Assembly: GCA_023053575.1 (NCBI GenBank) | Contig: JAKZAP010000007.1 | Location: 17,955,304 to 18,019,303 of the forward strand | Direction: 5' to 3' | DNA from: Branchinecta lynchi | Taxonomy: Eukaryota > Arthropoda > Branchiopoda > Anostraca > Branchinectidae | DNA length: 64,000 bases | Shown: positions 20,950-32,483 of the stretch, piece after piece | Layout: every line of letters begins with the position of its first letter | Position numbering within the stretch: the first letter of the stretch is position 1 | Translations under genes and position numbers: made by a program | Notes under the pieces: generated by a model | What the model saw: only the letters and a program-made list of their open reading frames with translations | The model's database searches: none | Told to the model about the DNA's origin: nothing

Positions 20950-21445
20950 GAAGATACGAACCTACAATCCTGACAGAGACAGGGATACGGAGGTTCTGTG
21001 GGCCACTAAAGACTGGAAGCATGAGTGGGACATCCATCCTGCTCATACCTCTGAGGGACCACCAGCCCAACTCAGGAGCGAATTTCAAAAGATCTTCAGA
21101 TCTCAATTTGCACCGAAGCGCAAACTAAGGTTTACTTTTTCATTCTCTGGGTAACGCGCGGTGCATTTTGCAGCTACACCAAGCAAATTCCCAACAACTC
21201 CCAACCAACGGGCCTGGGTCTTTCATCTTCCTTACTATGATCAAGGACCCAAAATATGTTTCATATGTTATTAATGTTCTCCAGCAGCATGCAACAAACC
21301 ATTTGTCCGCAATCGTTTACCCCCTATTAGTTGGAAGTTGAAGATTGCATTATGCAAACGCGTAACCAACTTAATTCCGTCTCACATCGACTCCTTCAAT
21401 ACGTCCTTCATAAAATCCGATGACGAACTGCCACCAGACGCACTA
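20950..21445. other. Intergenic or intronic, no gene seen
   Basis: Several short frames exist, but none resembles a known family or has splice support. Confidence 0.3.
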
Positions 21446-21449
21446 GAGG

Positions 21450-21639
21450 AACAATTCAGTTCAATTCAATTCAATTCAATTCAATTCATTTTAATGTCAA
21501 CATTCCTTAAACAAAACAACAAACAAAACGCTCCCAAGAAGGGCACAACCGTGTCCTGTGCGGGCGTGCACAACTTTAATCACCTATTACATACTATGAC
21601 ACATTTCTCGTCTTAACCTTATCATTTCTTTTTCTTTAG

Positions 21640-21673
<34 letters not shown>

Positions 21674-22155
21674 TACCCAACCCAACCCTCATTCACTAAT
21701 AATAATATTGAAATTCAACTTAAATAAAATTCCAAATAAATATTCCACATTACCTAACTATCCAAAAAATTATTTTTCAATCTATTTTTAAACAAAAACT
21801 GGTTCTCCGACTCCCTGATTCTCTCCGGAAGATGATTCCATACCTTCACACCAGAGTTCCTCACACAAAACCCTCCTCTTGACGACTCTCCAATATCATT
21901 CACTAACAAACTCACATTTCTTGTCTCATACTCGTGGTAATGTGCATGATCAACATAAAAATTTCGAAAATACGACGGGCACAATCCGTTTAGACTCTTG
22001 TATACAAATACTCCAATCTGGTGTTGACAAATATTTTTTACCGGTAACACACATAACGACTTAAAACAATTACCCGTATCACTACAATTCAGACGTTCAC
22101 CTAAAATACGAAGAGCTTTATTTTGCATAATCTGCACTTTCTTAAAATTCGCACC
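21450..22155 (-). pseudogene. CR1/L2-like LINE ORF2 C-terminal fragment with (AATTG)n tail
   Basis: The minus-strand frame 22137-21754 reads MQNKALRILGE, SLCVLPVKNICQHQIGVFVY, YHEYETRN and KVWNHLPERIRESENQFLFK. This follows the classic end of CR1/L2-type ORF2 (Q.KA.RI...L.ILP......Q...F.YK...WN.LP..I....S...FK). It is followed by a 3' UTR with a 34-base C run and ends in (GAATT)n at ~21,490-21,453. It is 5'-truncated exactly at the junction with a 140-bp-unit element (~22,157). Confidence 0.8.
21640..21673 (+). repeat. Poly-C tract, 34 bases
   Basis: An unbroken C34 lies in the 3' UTR of the minus-strand LINE fragment, so its RNA-sense strand is poly-G and could form quadruplex structure. 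Length may be unreliable in sequencing. Confidence 0.9.
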
Positions 22156-22157
22156 AC

Positions 22158-22938
22158 TCTATGCGTGTCCCAAGATTTCCGGTTCTCCCTCCAACCTCCC
22201 CCTCCCCCAGTTCATCGGATCCGGTCCGGACTTGAAATGGGACATCTGAGACACGAGGCCTTTCAAGATATCAAGTTTCATTAAGATAACACGTTCGAAA
22301 GTTATGCGTGCCACTAATTTCCGGATTCCGCCGTCTCCCTCTCCCCCCACGATGGTAGAATCGGGCGTGTGACTTTTTCCAAGTTGATCTGGTCGGGCCC
22401 TGTTATGCCTGCCAAGTTTTATCGTCTTAGACCACCTGGAAGTACATCAACTACGGATCGCCGGAATTCCAAAACCCCCCTCCAACTCCCTCCACAGTGT
22501 CCGAATCCGGTCCAGTTCTGTCAGTTATTTGTTCTTCCCACCAAGTTTCATCCCGTTCGCTCCATTCTGAGAGTTTCACACTATTTCCGGTTTCCCCTTC
22601 GACTTCCCCCCCAGATTCATCGGGTCCGGTCCGGACTTGAAACGAGACGTCTGAGACACGAGTTCTTTCCAAGTATCAAGTTTCATTCAGATCCAATCAC
22701 CGTTCGAAAGTTATGCATGCCCCTATTTTCTGGATTCCGCAACCTCCCCCACCCCCCACGATGGTCGGAGCGGGCAAGTGACAATTTTCAAGTTAGTTTG
22801 GTCGGGTCCTTAATATGGCTGCCAAGTTTCAGCGTCCTAGCACATCTGGAAGTACCCTAACTCGAGAAGAGTGGACCGACAGACCGAAAAGTGATCGGTA
22901 TATGGCACTTGAGCGAAGCTGCAAGTGCCATAAAAAGT
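22158..22938 (+). repeat. 140-bp-unit element, 5'-truncated copy with intact 3' hairpin
   Basis: Units marked by AAGTTTCATT, AAGTTTTATCG and AAGTTTCATCC run in plus orientation. They are followed by GACCGACAGACCGAAAAGTG and GATCGGTATATGGCACTTGA, with the pairing half GCAAGTGCCATAAAAA. Frames reading KFHSDPIT or KFHPVRS are repeat by-products. Confidence 0.85.
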
Positions 22939-22939
22939 C

Positions 22940-25900
22940 ATTTGACTTGCATCACCAACAAAGGAGCCTATCTGTTTGTCAAATTGGTGGGAAAGGAGTT
23001 TGGCACTTGAATAAATGAATGTAAAAATTACGACGCAGAGCCCAAGGGCATAAGAGCAGAAAAAATTCGTGATGTGAGTGAATATAAGTATATTTTATTT
23101 ATTTTTTGAATTTGTAAAAGTTAGTCGGCAACTGTCGTTTTTGCAAACCAAATGAAGTATCAGATACCCTGGTAATTACAAAAACGAAAAAACTGCAGAT
23201 CCAGTTACCGCGGCATCAGGTATCAATGATACCATGGTATCTGCCAAAAACTCAACTACTCTAAGGAGTTGGCCTCCAGACGCTTTTTGAGTGTAACAGA
23301 AGAGTTGAACTTTCTCCATATTACTGATAAAAGCTGACATGTCAAAATGACTCACCATCTTTGAGTTCATGAACTAGCCATTTGAAGTTCCTCCAACCAT
23401 CCCTAAATTAGCACGATGCTGGTCCAGAGAACACTATAAAGAAGACAGTCAAAAGCATGAAGAGAAGCCTGTAAAGTGGTGTCAAGTTTTCTAACAGAAT
23501 AGCTAATCTACAGACCGTGTCGACAAACTGCAACTTTTTCGGATACCTAGACATTTCCCACAATTTACAACCGCGCTAAACAACATTTTCAAACTTTGTG
23601 GTTTTTCCCATTCTTAAAAAATATTCTGAAGCATCAACCCACAGACAAACCGTTTTCCGAAAACTTTTAACTATTATGTTAAATATCCTAAAACAGTTGA
23701 ATACTTTAGAATTAGGCTCTGCTTTTAACAAATTACCAACGAATTTCGCTGCTTTGCTGTCTCCAGGCCCCCTGACTTCTAGCAGAAACACAGACAAATT
23801 TACATAACTATTTTTTTTCTGATGAATGAGCTTCTCACGAACAATTGCCGAGAGCGCATCGAAACTAGCGAAACATGGAAATCAGTGCGGTGTAATTAGG
23901 GAGGTTAGAATGTGCCGTATATTGGCGTCTCCGAGTTCAAGAATAGATGGAGCGACTTTGAAAGTAGTTTTCCTTAGTATTACAGGTATGACAGCTTCTT
24001 CAAATTTCTAGAATCTTGACCAAACTAGCCGAAACATATACAATATTCTTTACAGCTATCGGGAGTTGTCTGAACCACGGAATACTGATGTAAATGAAAT
24101 AGAAATGTCAATAAAACAACTGTTTAAGTAGTTAACCTAAGAACTATCTTTAAAGTCAGAGTATTTATGTACATATCATATAACAAAGCAAAGTAAACGT
24201 ATAACGATTAAGTTTGAAAAGTTGCGATGTGGAATTAAAAGTTCGTCTGTAGACTACGCATGTAGCCTATTTAGTAGGATTTTAATAGCAAAAATGTATT
24301 TGTTAATTGTCATATTGTGTTGTTCATGGCTTTTGATAAACATCTTTTTATCGATCTATTTTTGTTGTTATCTCGGTTTGGTTCAAGAGTCTTAAGAACT
24401 TTCGAGAAACGATAAACACAAAAAGTGTCAAATGTCGTTATTTGTAGTATATAGGACATAACAGAAGAAAACAGTTTCTGCGCCCCACTCTTTTACAGAG
24501 AAAGATTCCCCAAATTGCTCGTAAGAATCAAAGAAGCTATATCCTAGGTTATGTCCAGAGATCTGCAGTCCACAGAACTCAGAGTTGGGATCTGTTTTGA
24601 CTTACATCGAAGGAATATCTTTAGTCCTTGGCTACAACCGCGTTCCCACAATGCAACGGGCTTTTCAATACAAAAAAAAACAAGCATGACAACTAAGATC
24701 AGGAAAAATTCTTTTGCCGCTAGAATCAATGAGAGATTATCTGAAAGTTGGATTTTATGATAGTACACTAGATCAATATAACATTATGGTGGCTTAGCTG
24801 ATAAGAGTAACAGCAAGGTTCATTACATAGGTAGAATACCATAGGTTGTAATCACCCTATTTCATAGCTGTAGCATACCAAAAAGAACGGGAGAGGGGCT
24901 TAAGCAAGGTTTGCTTCACTATGGAAGATGCTACACCCTTCACAAAGGGCAACCCTAGTAAATGGCTGTAGAACCGTCAGCCTTGAGTCTATTTAAAAAT
25001 TCAATATGATTGAGAACCCTTTATTTTCCTATCCACTTTTATCTTGTCTGCCTCACCTTAGCAACTTTCTTATCTTTCTCGTTGAGCAACGTCTCATAAA
25101 CGAGACAAAAAAAAACAACTCTGGGAGAGCTTAATGGACCCGTTGTGCCTACGATGCCGATGCAACCTACTTCCGTAATTATTGCTCAATTAAATCTCAG
25201 TTATCTGGATTTTTCTGTGTTATTGCTAGAAGTCAATCGGCTCAAAAAAGGTTTAAAACAGCCAAAGCTGTGGATAATATGTTAAAAGCAGAGCCTTGTT
25301 TAACAGTAGGCCTGTTGAACTATTTTTAAATATTGAAACATGCCCAGTAAATAGAGCAAGGTGTGATTTAAGTTCTTTTTTTTCAAAACTAGGCTACGAA
25401 AATGACGCAACAAAATTCGGCTTGTATAATTCTGATGGGCAATCTCACATCTTAAACAGTTTCGTAGAGTTGGTAAGCTGGCCGAAGGAAGGGTCCATTG
25501 ACCAGGATATTAGTATCAACTCACAGCTCATACTTCGAGCATCTGACGCATCCAATAATTTTCCCATCCATCCATTGGTACCTAGGCTAGGACTGGTCTA
25601 GGTTTACTGCAGCTGGAGGCAATACTTAGATGATGATGAAATTTTATTTAGGCTACCAACTACACAAGAAAAGGGAAATAGCGCAGTACAGAGAAAGAGA
25701 CGGAAAAAATTACACTAAGCTTTCAACAATAGAGACATACGATAAAAAAAAATAAGCATTAAAAAAAGAAAAGGGACTCGGGTCTAAACAAAACATTTTT
25801 CTAGATGGAATGCGTAAAAATTGTCAAAGTAACTGGCAGAAATGAAGGAGGTCCTGGGCAATGGAGAATAAATTCTTTTCTGGTGAACGCTCTTCAAGAG

Positions 25901-26180
25901 AATGTCCTACTGGTCTAAACTGTCGGCTATAAGAGAATCTGCAGAGAGTGGTAAAGAATGACAGTCATTAGGATCGAACATTTATCATATTCCCAATGAG
26001 CCTTAGCAATGGCTGATTGCTCAGTGATCCCCCTGCCCCATGTGCAAAAGAACTCAACAACCAACAGACGCATGCACAAAATCACTTTCTTCAGGTTAAC
26101 CAATTGTTTTTCGGGGACCATCAGCAGGGGCATCGCAAGGGGGGGGGGGCAGCTTCCTCCCCCCTCCAAATTTTTGAGAT
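22940..26180. other. Between the TRPM and KIFC1 genes; nothing assignable
   Basis: Missing TRPM 5' exons are expected on the minus strand in this direction, but no frame with TRPM-like residues was found. Bases ~25,625-26,100 may be the 3' end of a minus-strand retroelement, beginning at (GAT)3 next to AAATTTTATTT, but the clade cannot be named. Confidence 0.3.
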
Positions 26181-27790
26181 TCTGTAAAATTTTGGGTCAA
26201 AGACCCAAACTTTTATTAAAATTATCCGATAATTTTTCGATACCGGAATTATTCGGTATCATTACCTGGATTCGGCAGTTATACAAAATCCCGAACAGGC
26301 AAATCGAAGCACAATCATTTAGCATAATTGCACAGATTCGGTAATTTATTTGGTACAATTCTCAGGATTTGGCAGTTATCAGAATTCCAAATATTATGGC
26401 CATAATTATTCGGTATAGTAACCAGGATGCGGCATATAGTTATGCACAGTGTTGGGAAGTACTTCAAGTACCGGTACTTGTACTTCAAGTACCGGTACTT
26501 GTACTTCAAGTACTACTCAAGTACAAAATCAAGGTAATTGAATTTTACTTAAGTACATCGTTCCTGGAGTACTTAATACTTGAGTAAAATAAATAGGCAC
26601 TTGAGGCTCTCAAGTACTAATAAATTTGTAAGTACTTTCAAGTACTCTCCCAAGTACATTCCTCTTCGATCGAATGATTTTTTTTTTTTTAACAGAAAAG
26701 GATTTTTCAGAAAAGGGAATTTCAAGACTCAAAAGTAGTTCAATTTGAGGATTGGCAAAAAATACTAAAAGCAGATTCCCGTACCAGTATCTCCCCCAGA
26801 AGACAAATCATTAGTCTGGCACACTTCTACGAAGGCACATTAAAAAAAAAAGAATTTGCCTAGAACAGTTCAGTTTGGACTAAATGCAAAAAGCAGACAA
26901 AACCCGTTGAGGAATTCCTAAAAGCCCATAATTAGTTACTTTGGTAGACTGGTAGATGACTTTCGTCAAGTAGATACAAGTGGAACTGTTCAAAACTAAC
27001 TAAAGTCCAAAGAAGCGTAGATCTAACTTCCGTCGTACTTAAATTCTTTGTTTAAACTGCCGAATGTCTTTATTTATATGACTTTCTTTTATTTTCCATT
27101 ATACGACTGAATATGACTGACCTAGAAATAGTGCTACTAGAGTTGTACTTAAGTAGTACTTGAAGTACTATAGAAGTACAGGTTCTGTACTTAACACTCA
27201 AGTACTACTTAAGAACAACTGGGGTCTGGTACTTAATACTTGATACTTAAGTACAAAATTGTGTACTTAAGTACAAATTTGAAGTACTTGTTCCAACACT
27301 GGTTATACCAAATCACGAATAGCCTACCCATCAAAATTATTTGGTCTCCAAAGCCGGAATTGTTTGTATCCAATTACCGGGGTTAGGTACATGGTAGTTA
27401 GGCTACAGAAAATCCCAAATAGGCTATCAATACAGAATTACTCAATATAGTCGCTGAGATACAGTAATTTATTCAGTATAATTGCCAGGATTCGGTAGGT
27501 ATCACAAATCCAAATATTACGGCCACAGTTATTCTGTATTATAACCAAGATTTTGTTTAGGCTACACTTATAATCCATCCAAAAGGATTCGGTAAATTTT
27601 CGATGCTAGATTATTCATTATCCTTACCTCGATTCAGTAGTTACCCTATACAGAATCCTGAATAGGCTATCAATGAACAAAATTAGTCGGTATAATTGCC
27701 AGGATTCCAAAGTCTATTTGGTAGGCTATAATTGCCAGGATTCGGAAGTTATAACAATTACAAATATGATGGGTATAGGTACCTGATATA
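26180..27790. repeat. Degenerate AT-rich satellite (ATTCGGTATAATTGCCAGGA units)
   Basis: A short motif recurs many times on both sides of a hAT-like insert: AATTATTCGGTATA, then CCAGGATTCGGTAGTTAT and CAAATCCCAAATA. Spacing is irregular, near 55-60 bp, with drift. It looks like an old satellite or an array inside a transposon. No coding sequence. Confidence 0.6.
26447..27301. mobile_element. hAT-like element rich in AAGTACTT palindromes, 855 bp
   Basis: The left end CAGTGTTGGGAAGTACTT and right end AAGTACTTGTTCCAACACTG form inverted repeats. The 8-bp flanks GTTATGCA and GTTATACC agree at six positions, consistent with an aged hAT duplication. Both subterminal regions are dense in AAGTACTT/CAAGTACC palindromic words (26,455-26,660 and 27,145-27,290). 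No transposase. It interrupts the satellite. Confidence 0.7.
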
Positions 27791-28159
27791 ATATTCCGGG
27801 TTCAGTATATGATGGTATTCCTTACTTTCATATGTGATCCCAAAAGACGCTCTGATCCTAAATATTTCCAAATTTCGACTGCACCGCATTTCTTAGTAGG
27901 TATTCTCTATTTTGTGTCATTGTCATTTACGTGTGTGTTTATAGTAGTCTCTTACAGGCTAGCCTCTGGGCATTTACGAGTTTCATTTATTTTTAATGAG
28001 CCCTTTATGTTTACTCTCTCTCAGTTTTAGGCTTGGGATTTAAGAAACATTAAAGTCTAAAATCTGTATGAGAAATAGCTGGCAGAAAAACAAATGCTAA
28101 TTTCGAAATGTTTGCCTGCAGCTCTTGTTTTAATATGGTCTTGGCCTTTGATAGGCAAC

Positions 28160-28465
28160 CAGGGCTGTCACGACCTGGGGGGGGGGAGCCCCCCCCCCCC
28201 TAATGTTGTTAGCCAGTCGGTAAAAATAATATTGTCAATAAAGTTTATATTTTTCAGGAAAACAATCATTTTTTCTGATTTTTTTTTCTTCTGAAAATCA
28301 GTCTATTTTCCATCGAAACATCGTTTTCCTGACAATCAGCTGATTTTTTTCAAATCTGTTTTTTTTTCAACAGTTTTTTTCTGCAAAATGAGACGGTAAA
28401 AATGACCAGCCAGGCGGTAAATGCCTTGCCTCCACCCCTAAACATTTTGGAAAGTAACAGATCTG
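28160..28465. mobile_element. Non-autonomous hAT-type element, 306 bp
   Basis: The perfect 8-bp duplication TAGGCAAC stands at 28152-28159 and 28466-28473. The ends CAGGGCTGTCAC and GTAACAGATCTG are imperfect inverted repeats. The interior (AGCCAGTCGGTAA, AAAATCAGT-type T-rich repeats, GACCAGCCAGGCGGTAAATG, AAACATTTTGG) is a sister of the element at 4567-4903. Confidence 0.85.
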
Positions 28466-28469
28466 TAGG

Positions 28470-31130
28470 CAACAGTATCTGGAAGTTGTTGTTGAGGCTT
28501 GGTCCCGGTTCTAATCTATAGCAACGCATAGCAACAGCTTCAACTGTAACAAGCCAAAGCTGCATCACAACCCAAGAATACAAAGACAGCCTGGATACTT
28601 GAACCAAATAAAATATTAATGGTTTTAGTGAAGCTCAGAAATCAATCAATCCAACAAATATGACAAACATACCAGATTGAAGCTAGGATAATTTAATGGT
28701 TTACATATTGGATAAACAAATATTGCTTCAATATTTTTAGTTAAACACATTTTTCTTTTCAAACAAGATCCCTTCATTCTAACCTCACCACGACTGACTA
28801 CAAAATGATGAAAAAGGGAGTTAGCAAAGTCAATAGCCAGAAAATCTCTTTTCAAAGCAGCTTCAAAACAAAGAAAAGAGCCGCGTTTTTTGTAAAACTC
28901 TGTTTTCCTTAAGCCGTTCTTCGTTTTGCCTATAAGCCCTTTTTTTGTTCAATGAGTTTCAAACTTATTCTCCGTTGAGGCTGTTACAAAAAATGCCTAT
29001 TGCAACAATTTTAAACTGAGAGGCTAGTAACAAAAAATCAGCATTTGCGTACCATTTCTAGGGGCGCCATTTGGGTGGGGCAGGGGGGGCAGCTGACCCC
29101 TGGCTTTCCAAGGGAGCTCAAAGCTTCCCAAGAAAAATGTCCAGAAAAAAAAATAGTTTTTAATCAGAATTGACATTTAGTTCCATCATGTCAGTTGACC
29201 AAGATCACTCAGGAAAATTGAACACTTCTTAGACCCATTGTTCGAGAATGTCTTCAAGGCACCTTTGAGACTGGATCAGTTGTGTGTCTTAGCAACTGTG
29301 AACACGGGGAGAGACACAATCTTTGTAACATGGCATCGAGTACCACTTTTTCAATTCTTTTTCCTGGACAGCTCAGGACCCTCTTGGGGGCCTGAGGGTC
29401 AGCAACCCTCAGTGCCTTTTCGTTTCACCCACAGTTTGTTTATCTTGTAAGTTGTAAAACCGTAAGAATTTTTTTAAATATATGTTTAATGTTGGTTTTG
29501 ATGTGGTTTCGAGGGCGGTGGATAAGGCTAGCCACAACAGGGTTGCAGCAAAGGCTACTCTGGTTTGTAAACCAGAGAAGAGGACTGATTTTTATTCTTA
29601 TTTCAATATTTTAATGTATAATTGGTCCTTCTTTCCCGCTTTCCTCTTCTGTTTTAACTTTTCTACCTTTGCTTTCATACTTTTCATACTTTTCTACAAG
29701 CACCCATTTCCCTTATTTATTTTGTAGATGCCACCATCTCTATTCTAACATTTTAGTATGTACTCCTCAATACTCAATGTCCTGTTCAGTCATGTTGAAG
29801 CTCACCCTTATTACCACAAATTTTGGAACTTTTGTTACTGAATCAATGAAAATAGGAAGATCCATTCATGACATCCTTTTCTTCTTCATTAATTTCTGTT
29901 AATTTAGTAAAAATAGGGAACTTTATCCATTTCTGGAATTGACTGTTCCCAATACTTTAAATGTAGCAGAACGGGAGGAGAATATTCTGTTGGTCATCCA
30001 GTAGAACTGAATGTATAATGAGACATCACATATATATATCATGTATAACGAGATTACAGGTTTGTTTCCTTCCCCGAAGTTGAACAAGAAGATTGACAGC
30101 CCGACGAGGACCCTTGCCAAGAAGGGCCGAAATATCGCTGATGAAAAATCATAGCTGACGTATCCTTTGTAAACATTGTTTGAATAAAAGACATCACTCG
30201 TTCTCCATTCTGCTAAAAACAGGCAATAGCACTACAGCATTTTACTAAGAAACGCTTATAGGAGAATGGGATAGAGAACGGAAAACGGTATGTTTACAAA
30301 AAATTCAGCTAAGGCGAAGAACTTAAATATTTTTGGACAAACGATGGTTCAAAAAAGTTATATTTTGCCTTTTGACGGTCAGGACAGCATATACATTTAA
30401 TTTTAATATTTTTTCAGAGAAAATCAAGGTAGCCTAGTGTAAAAACAAGGCCAGTACCCCTCCTGTAGGTCAGGGTTAAGGTACCAACCAAGTGGCATAG
30501 AGTATCCAAAAATCAAAGGTTTATGGCTGACTGGCCATATGACCTTAAGCTAGAAAAGAGCTCAGAAATGTTAAAAGATTTTTGACTTAAATCCATCTCT
30601 GGCTCCAATACTACTTTAATCCAGCACTGACTGAATTCTAGTAAAGTAGGGGTGTGAAGAGCAAACCATTTGAATTTACATAACATTAAAAGAAGCATAC
30701 CTCTAATGTGATTTAATCTGTTCAGTGGAAGGAACAGGATTGGAGGAACTAAAAGTGAAACCAGCGCGCAACTATGGTTTTAAAATTTCCCACTAGAAAC
30801 GCTGAGAAATGTTGAAAACAAAATCCGTCGTCATCTTTGAATTTGTTTGCTGAATACTTACTACAGTAACAAAAATATTTGTTTAATCATAATAGTTTAC
30901 TTGAAATTAGTTTGAAGAGTTTCCAGCTATGTTTTTAGAAGGTTTCCAAGAAAACAAGAAGTTTTCCAAGCAATTATTTTTGTTCATGGATTATCAATTG
31001 TACAAACACGAGCACTCACTCTTTCGCGCTTTTTTTTAAATTTGAATTTAAACTTGTGCAAAAAGGACCACAAAACAAAGACCATAATAATAACTTTTCG
31101 AATTGTTGGATATTTTGATCAGAACACGAG
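28470..31130. other. Upstream of KIFC1, no gene seen
   Basis: The KIFC1 promoter and 5' UTR are expected near the right end. No TATA box or other element can be claimed with confidence. The stretch is AT-rich and includes a short foldback-family terminus at ~30,065-30,180. Confidence 0.35.
30065..30185 (-). repeat. CGTCAGCT foldback-family terminus, reverse orientation
   Basis: GAGGACCCTTGCCAAGAAGG, then CGAAATATCGCTGATG and ATAGCTGACGTATCC, is the reverse complement of the termini at 500, 20,450 and 33,410. Confidence 0.6.
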
Positions 31131-31134
31131 TCTT

Positions 31135-31294
31135 ATGACGGATTCAGAGAGCAAGCTACCTTTGGGGCTATCCAAGCTGAGAACTCCTACTGTTGGCATG
31201 AAGAGGGAAGCCCAGATTGACCCTGGTTCAGCAATTGCCCAGATGCCAGAAAGCAAACGGATAAAACCTTTGTTAAATGGTAGCACCAAACCTG
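31135..31294 (+). CDS. KIFC1: Kinesin-14 (KIFC1/HSET/ncd type), coding exon 1
   Basis: This is the first of eight exons of a minus-end-directed kinesin that cross-links and slides spindle microtubules. The ATG at 31135 opens MTDSESKLPLGLSKLRTPTV, followed by KREAQID and ESKRIKPLL, a proline/basic tail with likely nuclear-localisation residues. It ends CCTG|GTACGT with one base of the next codon. From this ATG the motor would start at residue 304, very close to residue ~310 in vertebrate KIFC1, which supports the start. The frame is open further upstream (from 31042), and an acceptor-like TTTTGATCAG lies 14 bp before the ATG, so a 5' non-coding exon is possible. Confidence 0.85.
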
Positions 31295-31321
31295 GTACGT
31301 CTTTGAGAGGTGGCAATCTTT

Positions 31322-31530
31322 ATGCATGGTGCATGGATTTCAGCATACAGTGCACAAATGAAAAAGAACAATATCTGTGCAATATCTTTCGTTATTTAGT
31401 GTGTAATGATAGAAATTGTGCTTTTTTATGTGTGCACTGTATGCTGAAATCCACGCATCATGCATGAATTTCAAGGTACAGTGCTCAAAGGTCTAGCACT
31501 CAGGCATGGTGCTAGACGTTTGAGCACTGT
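31322..31530. repeat. Two consecutive strong inverted repeats just inside KIFC1 intron 1
   Basis: The first pair, 31322-31356 and 31431-31465, has 35-base arms with two mismatches (GATTTCAGCATACAGTGCAC against GTGCACTGTATGCTGAAATC). The second pair, 31478-31499 and 31509-31530, has 22-base arms with three mismatches (ACAGTGCTCAAAGG against CGTTTGAGCACTGT). They begin 27 bases after the exon 1 donor. They may be MITEs or RNA hairpins. Confidence 0.75.
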
Positions 31531-31559
31531 TACTGAAAAAGGGCTGGTGTACTAGACTG

Positions 31560-32480
31560 AGAGGTGGATTACCATTGGGCCTACTCAGTTAGTGCAGATT
31601 TTGTAGAGGTCATTTCTTTTCAATTTGAATACACAGACAAAGAACTCTGCTACTAACCTGTACTCTTACAATAGAGGTAGGCCTCTACCTCACCAGAGAA
31701 TGGGTCCCAGAACCTCCCTTGAAATTTATTCAAAGTCGATCATGCTGACAGGTATATGCTAATTTTTAATGGCTGCAAAAGTCATAGGCCTACATTCACA
31801 GAAGTGGTACCTGACCTTGTTTTTCATAACCTCGAATGTTGCTGCTAAAGTGTTAAAATGAAATGTCCATGCTGTTAAGACAGTCAAAAGGCAAAATCTG
31901 ACTTTTTCAACAGTCATGTGTCCAAAAATATTTTAATTCTGTGCCTTTTCTTTGTTTTGAATGTGCTTTAAAAAAAAAATCTTTAACTATGATAGCTCTA
32001 TCTTTTTCAGCAGTTTGTAGGTTACAGTAAGGAATACGAGCTCATGTAACAGTGAGGAGGAAGTGTAGGAAAACAAAAATATGTTTAACTAGAAATATTG
32101 AATCAAAATTGATTTCTCCAGTATGTAAATCAGTCTATTAGCTTCAGCTTAGTATGTTTGTCATATTTTTGGTTTCCTTTCTAAGCCAGTTAGATTTTTT
32201 TAAAGGAAAGACTTCTGTGGAAATTTGAAATCTTGTCTGAGGTTGGGTACCTCTCCTGTACTCTGTACAATGGAATGTGTTACTCTGGAACTATATGTTT
32301 TTTTGAGGCTGGACTTGAGCTTATCTGCTCAGTTTGTTCAAGTCTCGATATAAAGTTAAAGCCACAAAATTTTCTTTTAAATGAGTAAAGCTAGTTTTTT
32401 GTTATTTATATCTGCATCTAATATTGACTTTTTCTCAGGTGTCAAAATGCTGTTCCTAGTAAAATATTCCTTCAGCCCAA
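31560..32480. other. KIFC1 intron 1, no feature seen
   Basis: Plain AT-rich intronic sequence. A foldback-family tip (ATTCCTTCAGCCCAAGCTGA) occurs at ~32,465, immediately before the unit array. Confidence 0.4.
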
Positions 32481-32483
32481 GCT

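Noticed and set aside
25062..25115. Possible upstream TRPM exon on the minus strand (ETLLNEKDKKVAK before GTGAGG)
   Set aside because: The phase would fit, but there is no convincing acceptor and no clear TRPM similarity in so short a peptide.
28160..28473. G-run followed by C-run (GGGGGGGGGG..CCCCCCCCCC) as a rho-independent-type terminator or quadruplex regulator
   Set aside because: Such runs recur at the ends of many hAT-type elements in this eukaryotic window and are explained as element termini.
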